Assembly (NCBI GenBank): GCA_017829075.1
Contig: JAGAJA010000033.1
Location: forward strand, 1 to 21,096
Length of the DNA: 21,096 nt
Source of the DNA: Oscillospiraceae bacterium
GTDB taxonomy: Bacteria > Bacillota_A > Clostridia > Oscillospirales > Ruminococcaceae
Direction of reading: 5' to 3'
The position numbers and the translations under genes are program-made. Position 1 is the first letter of the stretch; the number at the start of each line of letters is the position of its first letter. The notes under the pieces were generated by a model. The model saw only the letters and a list, made by a program, of their open reading frames with translations. It was not told the DNA's origin and did no database searches. This document shows positions 5,778 through 14,060 of this stretch, piece by piece.

Positions 5778-7964
5778 ATGAACGACACTTCACACCTGTT
5801 TCTTGCCAAAAGAGAGAACAACCCCAACCGGGATTTCATTATCATGAACACCCGGCAGGCGAAGCATTTCCCCTCCGACCCGGAAAGCTCGCTGGAGCTT
5901 ATGGAGGAGCTTGGACGCAAACTCGCGCAGGACGGCAGAGCCGAAAAAAGCACCGTTGTCATTGCCTTTGCGGAAACTGCGACAGCTATCGGCGCGGTGG
6001 TTTCAGGGTTCTTTCACGACTGCTTTTTCGTGACGACCACAAGAGAGGCTCTGCCGGACTGGGTTACTTCCATTTCCTTTGAGGAAAGCCACAGCCACGC
6101 GAAACGGCACTCTCTGTGTATCCGGGACGAGGACTTGTTCCGCAGGGCGGCGCAGGTCATTCTTGTGGACGATGAATTCACCACCGGTAACACCGCCATA
6201 GGACTTAAAAACGCGCTGGACGGCTGTCTTGCGCCGGGGTGCAGAGTATATGCGGCGGCTCTGGCGGCTTCTAAGGAAAGCATTGAGAATTTCAATAACG
6301 CAGGAATTATCCCGGTTTCTCTTGCGAAGCTTGAGGACATGACAAACCGCGCCGTTCCGGAGAAATTCTCCCCGGACAGGAATGTACAGCCGAGGGAATT
6401 CGGAGAAATTCTGCGCCGGAATGCTATTTTTGACCCGCGGCTGGGAGTGCCTGCGGACAGCTATCTTTCAGAGGTGCGGAAATTCTGTGGGCAGTTAGCG
6501 GAAAGCTTTTCCGGAAATACCGAGCAGACTGTGGAGATAATCGGCACGGAAGAATTCTGCTATCCCCCGCTGCTGCTTGGGAAAAAGCTTTCAGAGAAAT
6601 ATAAACGTGTGGTAGTCCACAGCGTCACCAGAAGTCCCATGCTTCCGTATGACAGTGGGCGCGAGGGCTTTGCTCAGCCCGCTCCGGGGGAATACCCCAT
6701 TGTGAACCGCACGGCGCTGACAAGCCTTTACGACCCGGAAAGAACGGTGTATCTCTACAATACGCAGCCCTGCGACATCAGCATAATATTTACGGACGTG
6801 CAGACCCCGGACGAAGACGCGCTTCGGGCATTGTGCGGCGCTGCCGGGGGCAGAGAGGTCAGGGTGATATGCTTTGGCGGAAAGAAGCTGCCCACCTCCT
6901 ACCGTCCGGAGGACGTTCAGCTCCTGCTGACGGATATCACCGGGAAGCTTCCGCCGCTTGCCGCAAAGGAGCGGGAGCCGCTTATCCAGAGCGGTATACA
7001 TTACAGCGAGCTTCTTCCTGCGGAATATGAGCCGTCTCCTGCGTATTTCAGAGAGTACGAAAACGGGCTGAGGCTCTGGGCAAAGGCTAACGCGCAGGCA
7101 GTCCAGACCGTCGCAGAGGCGATATGGGCGGAAAAAGGCAGGCGCGCGGTACTTGTTTCGCTGGCGAGGGCGGGAACTCCTGCGGGAGTGCTGATAAAAC
7201 GGTATATCCGTAAGAAGTACGGCGTATCTCTGCCGCATTATTCCATTTCGATTATTGTAGGCAGGGGGATCGACCGCCGTGCCATGGAATACATTCTGGC
7301 GCGGCATTCCGCAGACGGTATCCAGTTCATAGACGGCTGGACGGGTAAGGGAATGATCACCAGAACCCTCCGCACCGCGCTGGAGCAGTTTCCGCTGTAT
7401 GAGTACGGGATAGGCAGGGAAAAGCTGCCGAAGCTGTGCGAGATCGCTGTGCTTGCTGACCCGGCGGGGCTGTGCAGGCTGTGCGGTACTCACGAGGATC
7501 TGTTTATCCCCTGCGCCTGCCTTAACAGCGTGGTTTCCGGACTTTTCAGCCGTACTGTGCTGAAAGAGGGAGTGATCCAGCCGGAGGAGTTCCACGGAGC
7601 AGCTTATTTCGGGGAACTTGCCGGGCTTGACCGGACGTATGAGTTCATCGAAGCCGTGGAGCGGGAAATGAGCTATGACCGGACGAAGCTGCCGGAGCAG
7701 ATATCCGGCGCGGGTCTTGCTGAAACTCAGGAGATCGCCGCCGCATTCGGAGTGAACGATATAAAGCTTGTAAAGCCGGGAATAGGCGAAACCACACGGG
7801 TGCTGCTGCGGCGCATTCCGGAGCTTATCCTGCTCAGGGACATAAACAGCCCCCTCACCCGGCATATCGCGGAGCTTGCGCAGGAAAAGGGAGTTCCTGT
7901 GCGTGAATATCCGCTGAGGAACTACAAAGCCTGCGGAATAATTAAGGTAATGGACAATGTTTGA
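5778..7964 (+). CDS. Four-domain PRTase-TRSP-StiP-PELOTA fusion protein
   Basis: A 728-residue soluble protein joining modules usually split over two genes in Ter (tellurium/stress) operons. The N-terminal half (about 20-235) is an orotate-type phosphoribosyltransferase with the PRPP loop VILVDDEFTTGNT (127-139). A TRSP domain follows (about 240-395), with its literal signature TRSP at 284-287. The StiP/PRTase-like domain (about 415-635) has SLARAGTPAG (461-470), HYSISIIVGRGID (487-499) and a second loop FIDGWTGKGM (517-526). The C-terminus (about 645-728) matches the PELOTA RNA-binding module with KPGIGETTRVLLRR (666-679). In Ter operons this set is proposed to make a nucleoside-like metabolite; the reaction is unproven. 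The StiP 'cysteine protease' label is historical. No strong ribosome site precedes the ATG, so coupling to the PHP gene 8 bases upstream is likely. Its stop overlaps the HAD gene. Confidence 0.88.
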   Translation: MNDTSHLFLAKRENNPNRDFIIMNTRQAKHFPSDPESSLELMEELGRKLAQDGRAEKSTVVIAFAETATAIGAVVSGFFHDCFFVTTTREALPDWVTSISFEESHSHAKRHSLCIRDEDLFRRAAQVILVDDEFTTGNTAIGLKNALDGCLAPGCRVYAAALAASKESIENFNNAGIIPVSLAKLEDMTNRAVPEKFSPDRNVQPREFGEILRRNAIFDPRLGVPADSYLSEVRKFCGQLAESFSGNTEQTVEIIGTEEFCYPPLLLGKKLSEKYKRVVVHSVTRSPMLPYDSGREGFAQPAPGEYPIVNRTALTSLYDPERTVYLYNTQPCDISIIFTDVQTPDEDALRALCGAAGGREVRVICFGGKKLPTSYRPEDVQLLLTDITGKLPPLAAKEREPLIQSGIHYSELLPAEYEPSPAYFREYENGLRLWAKANAQAVQTVAEAIWAEKGRRAVLVSLARAGTPAGVLIKRYIRKKYGVSLPHYSISIIVGRGIDRRAMEYILARHSADGIQFIDGWTGKGMITRTLRTALEQFPLYEYGIGREKLPKLCEIAVLADPAGLCRLCGTHEDLFIPCACLNSVVSGLFSRTVLKEGVIQPEEFHGAAYFGELAGLDRTYEFIEAVEREMSYDRTKLPEQISGAGLAETQEIAAAFGVNDIKLVKPGIGETTRVLLRRIPELILLRDINSPLTRHIAELAQEKGVPVREYPLRNYKACGIIKVMDNV

Positions 7965-8718
7965 CCCGATAATTTTCACCGACCTTGACGGAACGCTGAT
8001 ATTCTCCGCCTCCAAAAAGCTGCCGGGGGATATCGTATGCGAATACAAGGACGGCGCGGAGATAAGCTGCATTACTGCGAAGCAGTCGCGGCTGCTGCCG
8101 CGACTTTCGGGAGTGATCCCGGTGACTACCCGAAGCATTGAGCAGTACCGGAGAATACGCTTCCCGGAGGGCTTCCAGCCGGAATACGCGCTCACGGACA
8201 ACGGCGGAACACTGCTCATTAACGGCGAGCCGGACAGGGAATGGACGGAAAATTCGCTGCGGCTGGCGGAGGAATGCTCATCAGAGCTGGAGCAGTGCCG
8301 CCGGATAATGGAGCAAGACAGCCGCCGCAGCTTTGAAATACGCATGGTGGACGGAATGTTCCTGTTCACGAAATCCGATTGCCCCGAAAAGTCGCTGGAA
8401 ATGCTGAGGGAAGCTGCGGGAGATAAAGTACGCTGCTTTTCCACAGGCGCGAAGATATACGCTCTGCCGGCGAAGCTGGACAAGGGAACGGCGGCGAAAC
8501 GGCTCGTGCAGCGGCTCTCTCCGTGCAGCAGGATAGTCTGCGCCGGGGACAGCCTTATGGACGTTCCGCTGCTGAATATCGCGGATATTGCAGTGTTTCC
8601 GGAGGACATAAGTGAGCAAATCCGCGCTGCGGAAAAGGTCGGATACCGCCGGGAACGTTTCCCGGAATATGTGACGGAATATTTTTGCATACTGCGCGGA
8701 ATTAATACAGAGGTTTAA
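7957..8718 (+). CDS. HAD-family phosphatase of the TRSP/StiP module
   Basis: A 253-residue HAD hydrolase, probably a Mg-dependent phosphatase. Motif I is TDLDGTL with Asp 9 and Asp 11. Motif II is the Thr/Ser pair in VTTRS (56-60). Motif III is Lys 176 in LDKG. Motif IV is GDSLMD (Asp 198 and 202). The inserted cap between motifs II and III is of the sucrose-phosphatase (C2) type. A HAD of this kind regularly accompanies the PRTase-TRSP and StiP genes in Ter operons, which supports one pathway. It starts inside the end of the fusion gene (8-base overlap), with AAGG 9 bases upstream of its ATG. Its own stop lies 2 bases before hemZ. The substrate is unknown; a phosphorylated ribosyl compound is the inference. 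Confidence 0.86.
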   Translation: MFDPIIFTDLDGTLIFSASKKLPGDIVCEYKDGAEISCITAKQSRLLPRLSGVIPVTTRSIEQYRRIRFPEGFQPEYALTDNGGTLLINGEPDREWTENSLRLAEECSSELEQCRRIMEQDSRRSFEIRMVDGMFLFTKSDCPEKSLEMLREAAGDKVRCFSTGAKIYALPAKLDKGTAAKRLVQRLSPCSRIVCAGDSLMDVPLLNIADIAVFPEDISEQIRAAEKVGYRRERFPEYVTEYFCILRGINTEV

Positions 8719-8720
8719 AA

Positions 8721-10142
8721 ATGACGCTTATTTTCAGCAATCACAAATTTCAATACGAGATAGAGCGGCTGTTCAGGAGCTTCTTTCCTCCGATGGAATT
8801 AAAGCTGTCCACCGATACCGCTGACGCGCAGGGGGACTATTGCCTGACAGAATGCGCTGAGGACGGAAACAGCGTAACGCTGTCTGTACAGCTTTCCTGC
8901 GATGGGAAAAGTTATTCCATGAGCCGCACAGTTCCGGCTTCAACTCCGGACAAGGAGCAGGAGCGGGAAATTTCCGTGCTGCTGTACAAGGCGCTGAGGG
9001 AATATACCGGGCGGGATCTGCCCTGGGGAATTCTCACCGGAGTGCGCCCGGTCAAGGTGCTGTCGAAGCTGACGGACGCGCAGGCGCTGCAAAGCCTGCT
9101 GGTGAGCAGCAGAAAGCTCCAGCTCGCCCGGAGGATAGAACAGGTTCAGAAGCCGCTTGAGGACAGCATTCCTACAAACTCCTTCAGCCTTTATGTGTCA
9201 ATACCCTTCTGCCCTACCCGGTGCAGCTATTGCAGCTTTGTGTCGCACTCGGTAAGTCAGGCGGCGGCAAGGCTGGACGAATATCTGCGGCGGGTGTGCG
9301 AGGAAATGAAGCAGCTTGCCACGATATCAAGGCATCTTGGGCTTATTCCGGATACGATATATTTCGGCGGAGGAACTCCCACGGTTCTTTCTGCGGAGCA
9401 GCTAAAACGGCTGTTTGCGGCGCTGGAATGTTTCGACCTGTCGCATATCCGGGAATTTACCGTTGAAGCCGGCAGACCGGATACAATAACCATAGAGAAA
9501 CTTAAAGCTATAAAATCCGCAGGAGCAGGCAGGATCAGCGTAAATCCCCAGACGATGAATGACCAAGTGCTGAAAGCAATCGGCAGGGCGCATGACAGCT
9601 CACAGACCGAGCAGGCGTTCCTTATGGCGCGGGAGATAGGATTTGATGTGATCAACATGGATCTTATCGCAGGACTGCCCACGGACAATTTCGACAGCTT
9701 TGCGGCGAGCCTTGACGCGGTATGCGGACTGTCGCCGGAAAACATCACAGTCCACAGCCTGTCGCTGAAACGCGCGGCGGCGCTGTTCCGTGAAAATTCC
9801 GGGAATACCCCCGGAGAGGCGGAAAAGATGATAGACTATGCCCACAGCAAACTTGCGGAATGCGGCTATGTCCCCTACTATCTCTACCGCCAGAAAAACA
9901 CCGCCGACAATCAGGAGAACACCGGATATGCAAAGCCCGGCTGCGAGAGCCTGTACAACACCTACATCATGGAGGAGCTTCAGACGATACTTGCGGTAGG
10001 TGCGGGAGCTTCCACAAAACTGGTTGACAGGAAGAACGGCAGAATAAAGCGGATAACTAACCATAAATACCCTTATGAATATTTAGACAGATTTACCGAC
10101 ATTCTGGAAAACAAGCGGGATATTTTTGGATTTTTCGTATAA
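8721..10142 (+). CDS. hemZ: HemZ-type radical SAM coproporphyrinogen dehydrogenase-like protein
   Basis: A 473-residue radical SAM protein of the HemN/HemZ group. The Fe4S4 motif CPTRCSYC uses Cys 164, 168 and 171. GGGTP (216-220) is the SAM-binding signature. The roughly 150-residue N-terminal extension before the cluster and the length fit HemZ of Clostridia and Bacillus rather than HemW. HemZ is named for oxygen-independent conversion of coproporphyrinogen III to protoporphyrinogen IX. In gut anaerobes that lack a full haem pathway the true substrate is uncertain, and no other haem genes are visible here. A ribosome site CAGAGG overlaps the end of the HAD gene 7 bases before the ATG, so it is probably co-transcribed with the preceding genes. 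Functional linkage to them is not shown. Confidence 0.9.
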   Translation: MTLIFSNHKFQYEIERLFRSFFPPMELKLSTDTADAQGDYCLTECAEDGNSVTLSVQLSCDGKSYSMSRTVPASTPDKEQEREISVLLYKALREYTGRDLPWGILTGVRPVKVLSKLTDAQALQSLLVSSRKLQLARRIEQVQKPLEDSIPTNSFSLYVSIPFCPTRCSYCSFVSHSVSQAAARLDEYLRRVCEEMKQLATISRHLGLIPDTIYFGGGTPTVLSAEQLKRLFAALECFDLSHIREFTVEAGRPDTITIEKLKAIKSAGAGRISVNPQTMNDQVLKAIGRAHDSSQTEQAFLMAREIGFDVINMDLIAGLPTDNFDSFAASLDAVCGLSPENITVHSLSLKRAAALFRENSGNTPGEAEKMIDYAHSKLAECGYVPYYLYRQKNTADNQENTGYAKPGCESLYNTYIMEELQTILAVGAGASTKLVDRKNGRIKRITNHKYPYEYLDRFTDILENKRDIFGFFV

Positions 10143-10167
10143 TTTATTATTTTGCCGCTCCTTTTTA

Positions 10168-10196
10168 TTGACAAATGAGCAATTTTGTTGTATCAT
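10168..10196 (+). promoter_or_regulatory. Predicted sigma-A promoter of small membrane protein gene
   Basis: Consensus TTGACA and TATCAT are separated by 17 bases, giving a predicted start near 10203 and a leader of about 88 bases. Confidence 0.85.
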
Positions 10197-10213
10197 TGTA
10201 GTAAGGCTGCTGT

Positions 10214-10260
10214 ATTATTCAGAAATGCTTCCGAGGTTTGTGGCGCTTTCGGAGCATAAT
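10214..10260 (+). other. Folded leader of the DUF4870-like gene mRNA
   Basis: A stem pairs 10225-10234 with 10249-10257 (9 bp with one bulged T). ATTAT/ATAAT (10214-10218 with 10256-10260) can extend or compete with it. It ends about 17 bases before the AGGAGG ribosome site. No known riboswitch class is recognised. Confidence 0.4.
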
Positions 10261-10290
10261 GGCTGCCTTTTAATCTAGGAGGTATTTATT

Positions 10291-10620
10291 ATGGATTCAA
10301 ACGATAAGGTATTTGGTGTTCTTGGCTATTTTGGTCTTCTGTTCCTTGTTCCGCTGCTTGCAGGCAAGACAGAGTTCACACGTTTCCACGCTAATCAGGG
10401 TCTGGTGCTGTTCCTTGCAGAGGTAGTTCTCGGCATCGTTGTCGGAATCGTATCTGTTATTCTCGGATTTATTCCGATCATTGGCGCAATCATCGGCGGT
10501 ATTTTAAGCGGCGCTCTCGGCATTGCTTCCGTCGTATTAATGATCATGGGCATTGTCAGCGCAGCACAGGGCGAAATGAAGCCCCTGCCCATCATCGGCG
10601 GCATCAAGATCATCAAGTAA
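10291..10620 (+). CDS. Small DUF4870/Tic20-like membrane protein
   Basis: A 109-residue integral membrane protein of unknown function. A short N-terminus precedes a hydrophobic segment (about 11-25). The stretch KTEFTRFHANQGLVLF is typical of the DUF4870 family, where 'FHAxQ' joins the first two helices. Two long Gly/Ile/Val-rich segments follow (about 35-67 and 66-92). The C-terminus PLPIIGGIKIIK is also family-like. The start has AGGAGG 8 bases upstream. The gene is monocistronic, with its own consensus promoter, an 88-base folded leader and a terminator. Codon use is like the well-expressed pckG, so it may be abundant. Confidence 0.85.
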   Translation: MDSNDKVFGVLGYFGLLFLVPLLAGKTEFTRFHANQGLVLFLAEVVLGIVVGIVSVILGFIPIIGAIIGGILSGALGIASVVLMIMGIVSAAQGEMKPLPIIGGIKIIK

Positions 10621-10662
10621 TTCATAGTACATAAACTCGCTGTATCAGCAGAGTAAAAAACG

Positions 10663-10694
10663 AGCTGCTTCTGACTTTCAGGGGCAGCTTTTTT
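10663..10694 (+). terminator. Intrinsic terminator after DUF4870-like gene
   Basis: AGCTGC pairs with GCAGCT (10663-10668 with 10684-10689), with an inner CTGA/TCAG stem. It is followed by a run of six T (10689-10694), 43 bases past the stop. Confidence 0.9.
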
Positions 10695-10947
10695 CTTTAA
10701 ATTACATTTTGCAACTATAATTTAAACGCATAATTGAGCTTAACATTTTGGGTATAGTTGTGTATACAATATATAAAATAGAAGTTTTTTCATTTATAAG
10801 GATAATTATATCAATTAACTCCACTCGGGTCAGGTGATATTGCTATATTATGCTTAATCACAAAATCAATAGTAATCCGCTCTGTTATGGTATGCCACAT
10901 GCCGACAGCAGGATATGACGTCAATAGCTTTATATAATAACACAATG
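10695..10947. other. AT-rich gene-free stretch before the glycan operon
   Basis: No supported gene. It holds one second promoter-like element (TTAACA, 17 bases, TATACA at 10740-10768, plus strand) with a small GTATA/TATAC dyad, about 280 bases upstream of the next gene. A 22-codon ORF at 10850 has no good ribosome site. The remainder shows nothing recognisable. Confidence 0.5.
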
Positions 10948-10976
10948 TTGACTTTTTCCTAAATTTGTGATATTAT
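10948..10976 (+). promoter_or_regulatory. Predicted sigma-A promoter of the glycan operon
   Basis: TTGACT and TATTAT are separated by 17 bases, with a perfect TATAAT overlapping 3 bases downstream. It lies 45 bases before the first ATG of a nine-gene operon that has no other obvious internal promoter. Confidence 0.8.
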
Positions 10977-11021
10977 AATTATGATGAAAGATACAATTCA
11001 ATCAACGGAGGTTTGGGGAAA

Positions 11022-13265
11022 ATGAGCAAGCTGAAAAATGCCGGAATATATCTGGCTATTGCTTCAGTATCTGTAATTTTGGTACTCGCATGGGGCGGGT
11101 TTCAGAGAGACGCGTTTCTGATAGACGATAATAGGACGCAGTGGTTTCCGGTTATCGAAAAGGCATATGAGGATTTTTTTGAAACTGGAACTATGCCGTT
11201 CTATAATTTTTATCTTGAAAAAGGGCTTGCAATCGGTGAACCGGGATATTATAGCATAACAAACCCTTTTATGATGCTTGCATATCTTATTTCGCACTTT
11301 CTTCCTCTTGGTTTTTCGACTGTAACAGTCTATATATGCTTACAGACAATGCTAGGCAATCTGTTCTTTTACAAGCTGTGCCGCGAGATAAAGTGTAGTC
11401 ATGCCGTTTCCGCCACTGCAACTGCGGCTTATTTTTCGTGCAGTGCATTTGTATCGCATTGTATCTGGTACTATGTTTTTGTGAATTATATGTTTGTCCC
11501 ATTGCTGATTTGGGTATTTTTGAGATTACAGAATACCAGATTTGAATATGTTGGCTGCGGAATTGTTTTGGCTTTTGATTTACTAATGGGTAATGTGCAG
11601 TATACTTGCTATCACTATATTGTTTTCTGTCTGCTATGTGTAACATTGGTAATTTTTAAAAAGATCAGATACATAAAGATAATGCTGTCTAACATTGCTG
11701 TGGGGATAATACTCTCAATTCCATTCTTCTGTATGCTGATCAACTCGGCTGGTGGGTTTGATGAAACAGGCTTTCTTTCTCTTGAAATACCGTTGGGTGA
11801 ATTATTGATTAAATCATTGGTTCCTATCCCTATAATCTGTCAGATAACAGGTTTGGAGTTTGGTGTTAATTCACCATATCCGAATTTGCTGCAATATATG
11901 GGAGGCATAACCTCATGTCTTGTAATATGTCTTGTTGTTGCCATATCAAGTAAAATTAAGCAGCTTCGCTCTCAAAAGAAAGAAAATGAAAAAATCAAGA
12001 GCAAAAAATCTGAGAGTTTTCTGTACAAGATATATCAATGGAGCGCGGAATGGTATAAGAGAGTTTGTGCTTCCGGATTTTATGGCATAACCACTGTGGG
12101 AATTGTTGTTTGTTTGATTTTCTTTGCTTTGACTCTTAACAAAGGAACAGTGGCATATATCTTAAACTGCCTTCCTGTAATCAACCAATTCAGATATTTG
12201 TTCAAGGCATTGTTTGTCTTTATCCCGGTTTGCGCAGTATTATCAGCAATTGTTCTTTCTAAACAAAATGCAAGGATAAAAAAAGCAGTTGTCATTGTGA
12301 GCACTATGTTTTCATTAATAGGCGTGCTGAATAATTTTGTTGTTGTTAATTTTGACAATAGTTGGTATGATATCAGCCAATACGACAATTTCGAAGAGGA
12401 AAAGGAAACTGTGGATAAGTATAACACAGAAGCAGAAATCAATACCAAGGATTATAGAACAATATGCCTGTTCAGAAATCTATATAATGAGGACGGGAAA
12501 GTTTCTAATATAAACAATGAATTGTTCTTATATTACGAGAATATGACTAGAAATTTCCCAGCATATACTGATTCTTTCTCTCTTTGCGCCTATGAAATAT
12601 CTACATCAACCGAGCGTTTGAAGCAGTTTGATAAGATATATCAAGAGGACGAATTATATACAACCTATGCAAATGGCGGAAAAGTCGACTTCTTTATTCA
12701 AAGCCTGACCGATTGTCCGCAGGAGCTGGAAGCTCAGCTTATTTCCAACAGCGTAAAATATATCCTTGTAGAGAACACCAACATCAAGTATTCTGATGGA
12801 GTTGACTACACATCTGAGATAGTTGAACTGTTTGAAAACCTCGAAAATGTAAGGGTTCTGAGAACTGGTCAGTACAGCCAAAAATACGATCTCATCGAAC
12901 TGGACGGAGTAAACAGCCTTTGCGTTGACGAAAACGGCGGCTTCACTGAGCTGATTGATGATAACATGGATCTTCTTCATTTCGCGGCAGACGGATCGGA
13001 AAGCTACAAACTTTCATTTGCGTATGACAAGAACCTGAAAGCTTTTCTGACAAACGGCGGCGAGGAAACAATACTGGAGATAACCGAAGCGGAGGACGGA
13101 AACGCTGTTATCCGCACCAACGGAGTATCCGGAGAGGTTTATCTAACATACGACAGCGCGTTGTGTACGGCTGCGGTAGTTATGGAGATCGTGATAACCG
13201 CGGCGTTCATCGCTCTGATTGTGATACTGATATATCTCAGCATTAGAAAAAATAAGGAAGCATAA
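11022..13265 (+). CDS. YfhO/GT-C-like multi-pass membrane protein, putative glycosyltransferase
   Basis: A 747-residue polytopic membrane protein. TM1 (about 5-25) is followed by a large outside loop with an acidic DDNRTQW segment (about 38-44) and a loop rich in Tyr/Pro, as in GT-C folds where the first loop carries the catalytic acid. About ten to twelve further hydrophobic segments run to residue 445. A soluble region of about 270 residues precedes a last TM (about 715-740) and a short basic tail. This resembles YfhO-family proteins, which are linked to adding sugars from polyprenyl-phosphate donors to surface polymers. The ATG at 11022 has GGAGG 10 bases upstream; an upstream TTG at 11013 lies too close to it. 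The first 1.6 kb is visibly more AT-rich than the neighbours. First gene of the operon. Family assignment is moderate. Confidence 0.7.
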   Translation: MSKLKNAGIYLAIASVSVILVLAWGGFQRDAFLIDDNRTQWFPVIEKAYEDFFETGTMPFYNFYLEKGLAIGEPGYYSITNPFMMLAYLISHFLPLGFSTVTVYICLQTMLGNLFFYKLCREIKCSHAVSATATAAYFSCSAFVSHCIWYYVFVNYMFVPLLIWVFLRLQNTRFEYVGCGIVLAFDLLMGNVQYTCYHYIVFCLLCVTLVIFKKIRYIKIMLSNIAVGIILSIPFFCMLINSAGGFDETGFLSLEIPLGELLIKSLVPIPIICQITGLEFGVNSPYPNLLQYMGGITSCLVICLVVAISSKIKQLRSQKKENEKIKSKKSESFLYKIYQWSAEWYKRVCASGFYGITTVGIVVCLIFFALTLNKGTVAYILNCLPVINQFRYLFKALFVFIPVCAVLSAIVLSKQNARIKKAVVIVSTMFSLIGVLNNFVVVNFDNSWYDISQYDNFEEEKETVDKYNTEAEINTKDYRTICLFRNLYNEDGKVSNINNELFLYYENMTRNFPAYTDSFSLCAYEISTSTERLKQFDKIYQEDELYTTYANGGKVDFFIQSLTDCPQELEAQLISNSVKYILVENTNIKYSDGVDYTSEIVELFENLENVRVLRTGQYSQKYDLIELDGVNSLCVDENGGFTELIDDNMDLLHFAADGSESYKLSFAYDKNLKAFLTNGGEETILEITEAEDGNAVIRTNGVSGEVYLTYDSALCTAAVVMEIVITAAFIALIVILIYLSIRKNKEA

Positions 13266-13280
13266 GGGCATGGTGGTACT

Positions 13281-14060
13281 ATGAAAATTATTATTCCCAT
13301 GACGGGATACGGCTCGCGGTTTGTCGCAGCGGGATATAAGGAGCTGAAGCCGTTCATCAGCGTTCAGGGTAAGCCCATTATCGAGTGGATAATACAGGGA
13401 ATGTTCCCCGGCGAGAAGGATATTCTGTTCGTCTGCCGGGAGGAGCATCTTCGTACTATCGACGGCATGGAGGAGCGGCTGCGCTCTATCGCTCCCGGCT
13501 GTGAGATAGCAGCAATAAGCGACTGGGTGAAGAAAGGCCCGGTTTATGACGTTCTGCGAGTTTCCGACCTTATCGACGATAACGAACCTTGCATTATCAA
13601 CTACTGCGATTTTTTCATGGAGTGGGACTGGCAGGGCTTCAAGCGCGATGTAACGAAGCGCGGCTGTGATGGGTGTGTGCCGTGTTATTCCGGATTTCAC
13701 CCGCACCTGCTGATAGAGAAAAATCTCTACGCCTCATGCAAGGTAGATGAGGAGGAAAACCTGATCGAAATCCGAGAGAAATTCTCCTTTGAAAAAGACA
13801 AGCAGAAAGCCCGGCATTCTCCGGGAACCTATTATTTTAGAACTGGAGCATTGCTGAAAAAATACTGTACAATGCTGACCGAAAGCGATCAGGCGATAAA
13901 CGGCGAATATTACGCCAGTCTGCCGTATAATTTCATGGTGGCTGACGGACTGAAAGTATGGGTGCCGGTGAACGTAAAACACTTCTGTCAGTGGGGAACT
14001 CCGGAGGATATGGCGGATTACCTTTTCTGGACTGAGTGTACGCGGAGGTTTTCAAAATGA
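13281..14060 (+). CDS. Sugar-phosphate nucleotidyltransferase (first of two)
   Basis: A 259-residue NTP transferase of the glucose-1-phosphate thymidylyl/cytidylyltransferase superfamily, expected to couple NTP and a sugar or polyol phosphate to an NDP-sugar plus pyrophosphate. The nucleotide loop is IIPMTGYGSRFVAAGYKELKP (about residues 4-24), with the conserved Gly, Arg and Lys. The metal Asp is probably in NYCDFF (about 109-114). WGTPED near the C-terminus (about 239-244) is shared with the next gene. It lies 15 bases after the membrane gene, and its stop overlaps the next start as ATGA. The nucleotide and sugar cannot be told from sequence. It could also be a regulatory or catalytically altered partner of the second copy. 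Confidence 0.85.
   Translation: MKIIIPMTGYGSRFVAAGYKELKPFISVQGKPIIEWIIQGMFPGEKDILFVCREEHLRTIDGMEERLRSIAPGCEIAAISDWVKKGPVYDVLRVSDLIDDNEPCIINYCDFFMEWDWQGFKRDVTKRGCDGCVPCYSGFHPHLLIEKNLYASCKVDEEENLIEIREKFSFEKDKQKARHSPGTYYFRTGALLKKYCTMLTESDQAINGEYYASLPYNFMVADGLKVWVPVNVKHFCQWGTPEDMADYLFWTECTRRFSK

Noticed and set aside
6591..8690. A 699-codon open frame on the minus strand opposite the TRSP/StiP fusion and HAD genes
   Set aside because: It lies entirely antisense to two genes with clear domain motifs, has no ribosome site, and its translation shows Arg/Ser/Leu-rich shadow composition. It is explained by codon bias in the real genes.
10740..10768. A second promoter-like element (TTAACA, 17 bases, TATACA)
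   Set aside because: Spacing is ideal, but the region is very AT-rich and no gene starts soon after. It is mentioned in the gap description only; a small RNA cannot be excluded.
10850..10918. A 22-codon ORF in the AT-rich stretch before the glycan operon
   Set aside because: The nearest ribosome-site-like sequence is too far from the ATG, and the peptide has no signal or leader-like features. Chance ORFs of this size are common.
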